Both the position numbers and the translations under genes were made by a program. The notes under the pieces are model-generated. The model did not search any database. It was not told the origin of the DNA and saw nothing but the letters and a program-made list of their open reading frames with translations. Below, piece after piece: positions 62,632 to 64,000 of a DNA stretch of 64,000 nt (the first letter of the stretch is position 1; every line of letters begins with the position of its first letter). Source of the DNA: Crocinitomicaceae bacterium (GTDB taxonomy: Bacteria > Bacteroidota > Bacteroidia > Flavobacteriales_D > Crocinitomicaceae). The DNA is taken from assembly GCA_016709005.1 (NCBI GenBank), contig JADJEU010000002.1, positions 62,001 through 126,000 of the forward strand. Direction: 5' to 3'.

Positions 62632-64000
62632 ATTTCTTTTCATATCACTTTTGTTTTTTTCGCTTTTAGCAAGCGGACAAATTCGCGTGGACAACCTTCA
62701 CTATCTGAATCGTATTGATAAATCCAAAATCTATTTAGCCGATTCAATGGAACTGCACAGTGGTGTTTTACCTCTTGTTTTTTCTGGCGCAGATTCTAAC
62801 TTTCAAAAATCATCCGGACAATTATCTCTTTCAAAATCAACCCAAAATAATAGCATTGGCTTCAGAATGTATCCAATTGCAGATGTGAGCTTGGGCATAG
62901 AAGGCGGATTATCTTCGGGTAGTCCATTCAAATATAATTTAGGCGCTGGCGCTGGCATTGACTATTCAAGGAAAAAATTCTTTATCACTGGAAAACTTTT
63001 GCCTTATGTTACCGAATCAAATTATGTATGTGATTCCGTTCAACAAAATCTGAACATGGATTTAGGAACTACCCGTCCAATTGCCGGTTCAGTTTTTCAG
63101 CGCAGTGAATTACTAATTGCTTACCGGCCTCATAAAATTTTTACTTTTTTGGGAGGATATGGAAAAAATTATTTTGGTGAAGGTTACAGATCACTGTTAC
63201 TTTCTGACAATGCTTCCAACTATCCTTTTCTGAAAATTGAAACAGCATTTGGTGGGATTAAGTACGTGAATTTATTTTCAGTCTGGAATGATAATTCAAT
63301 AAATCCGGCAAACAAATCATTGGATGAAATGAAGTTTTCAGCAACACATTATTTGAGTTGGAATATTACGCGTGAATTTAACCTGAGCGTTTTTGAATCG
63401 GTAGTTTGGCAGGCAAAAGACAGTCTTGCTTTCAGAGGATTTGACGTCAACTATTTAAACCCATTTGTGTTTTACAGACCGGTGGAATACAGCAATGGAT
63501 CTGCTGACAATGTTTTGCTTGGGTTGAATCTGAGTTATAAAATAAATCGCAATCATTGTATCTACAGTCAACTTATTATTGATGAGTTTCTATTGAAACA
63601 AATTAAATCAGACGAAAAATGGTGGGGAAATAAATATGGAATTCAACTTGGCTATAAGACCAATCACTTTTTTTCAGACAAAATTTATTTTCAGACAGAA
63701 TTAAATTTGGTACGACCGTTCACGTACTCTCATAAATACTCTGTTCAAAATTACGGCCATCTCAATGCAAGTGTTACGCACCCAATCGGCGCAAATTTTT
63801 ATGAAGTACTTAATCTTGTTTCCTACTCCAATGAAAAATTCAGACTGACCAATAAACTAACATTTGCTGCTCTTGGTGTTGATCAGGATTCGGTGAACGT
63901 AGGTCAGAATATTTTCAACTCTTATTCTGACCGAAACGGTGACTATGGGCATTTAATCATGCAAGGTGAAAGAAGAAATGTAGTAAATGAACAAGTTATT
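62624..64000 (+). CDS. Second Wzi-family outer-membrane protein (3' truncated by the window)
   Basis: The frame is open from 62624 to the window end, about 459 codons. It begins LNKFLFISLLFFSLLASGQIRVDN, a signal peptide, but the first codon would be CTG at 62624, overlapping the WecA stop; no ATG is in a suitable place, so the start is uncertain or affected by a base error. Wzi signature YFGEGYRSLLLSDNASNYPFLKIE near residue 190. It is a paralogue of 59938-61533, placed on the other side of the wecA-like gene. Confidence 0.8.
   Translation, partial: MNKFLFISLLFFSLLASGQIRVDNLHYLNRIDKSKIYLADSMELHSGVLPLVFSGADSNFQKSSGQLSLSKSTQNNSIGFRMYPIADVSLGIEGGLSSGSPFKYNLGAGAGIDYSRKKFFITGKLLPYVTESNYVCDSVQQNLNMDLGTTRPIAGSVFQRSELLIAYRPHKIFTFLGGYGKNYFGEGYRSLLLSDNASNYPFLKIETAFGGIKYVNLFSVWNDNSINPANKSLDEMKFSATHYLSWNITREFNLSVFESVVWQAKDSLAFRGFDVNYLNPFVFYRPVEYSNGSADNVLLGLNLSYKINRNHCIYSQLIIDEFLLKQIKSDEKWWGNKYGIQLGYKTNHFFSDKIYFQTELNLVRPFTYSHKYSVQNYGHLNASVTHPIGANFYEVLNLVSYSNEKFRLTNKLTFAALGVDQDSVNVGQNIFNSYSDRNGDYGHLIMQGERRNVVNEQVI

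Noticed and set aside
1..64000. CRISPR arrays, tRNA or rRNA genes, prophage or restriction-modification genes
   Set aside because: I looked for regularly spaced repeats, cloverleaf-like segments and the usual marker proteins and found none I could support.

Overview
The window comes from an AT-rich genome of the phylum Bacteroidota, most likely order Flavobacteriales. The evidence is the number of secreted proteins with Por/type IX sorting tails, the near absence of Shine-Dalgarno sites, -7 boxes of the TAnnTTTG type, a long Bacteroidetes-style PurF, Wzi-family proteins and CNRC-type HMA/AraC regulators. A Crocinitomicaceae-like family is only a guess. The content is mostly chromosomal housekeeping.

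Layout. 1-12.8 kb: a truncated FG-GAP/ASPIC surface protein, small exported proteins, two large type IX cargo proteins, tyrS, a DUF4920 lipoprotein and an LTA-synthase-like sulfatase. 12.9-15.4 kb: DUF983, thioredoxin and an ABC exporter. 15.6-24.3 kb: a copper-resistance region (multicopper oxidase, DUF3347 protein, tandem HMA protein, copA, HMA-AraC regulator), interrupted by a membrane-protein gene and an IS110-family element. 24.4-35.9 kb: a second ABC exporter (frameshifted), rbfA, a frameshifted FtsX/LolC-like permease, an S9 peptidase lacking part of its hydrolase domain, an AsnC regulator, a lysine-rich histone-H1-like protein, a TPR/OmpA-like lipoprotein, folK and an orphan response regulator. 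36.1-40.2 kb: frr, pyrH, tsf, rpsB, rpsI, rplM. 40.3-49.4 kb: purF, hypotheticals, a TPR lipoprotein, recA, an AddB-like nuclease and a MazG-like enzyme. 49.4-56.3 kb: a type IX cargo protein, rfaE2, an AglD-like flippase (frameshifted), panD (frameshifted), prfB, gcvH, VanZ-like and tonB. 56.3-64 kb: deoC, cysQ, then the start of a surface-polysaccharide locus (gmd, fcl, Wzi-like, wecA-like, second Wzi-like running off the edge).

The most notable observation is the ~180-nt non-coding leader of the IS110-family element. It folds into a 5' hairpin and two large stem-loops that share a GGTTTrTAGGCC apical handle, and its loop strands pair with or match the two predicted ends of the element. That is the architecture of a bridge (seeker) RNA. 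Other points are a promoter/operator shared by the two copper transcription units, a structured leader before rpsB, a perfect palindrome upstream of recA, and several dispersed intergenic repeats.

Quality warning: at least five genes contain single-base frameshifts, mostly in short A/T runs. Consensus errors in the sequence are a likely cause, and apparent pseudogenes here should be read with that in mind.
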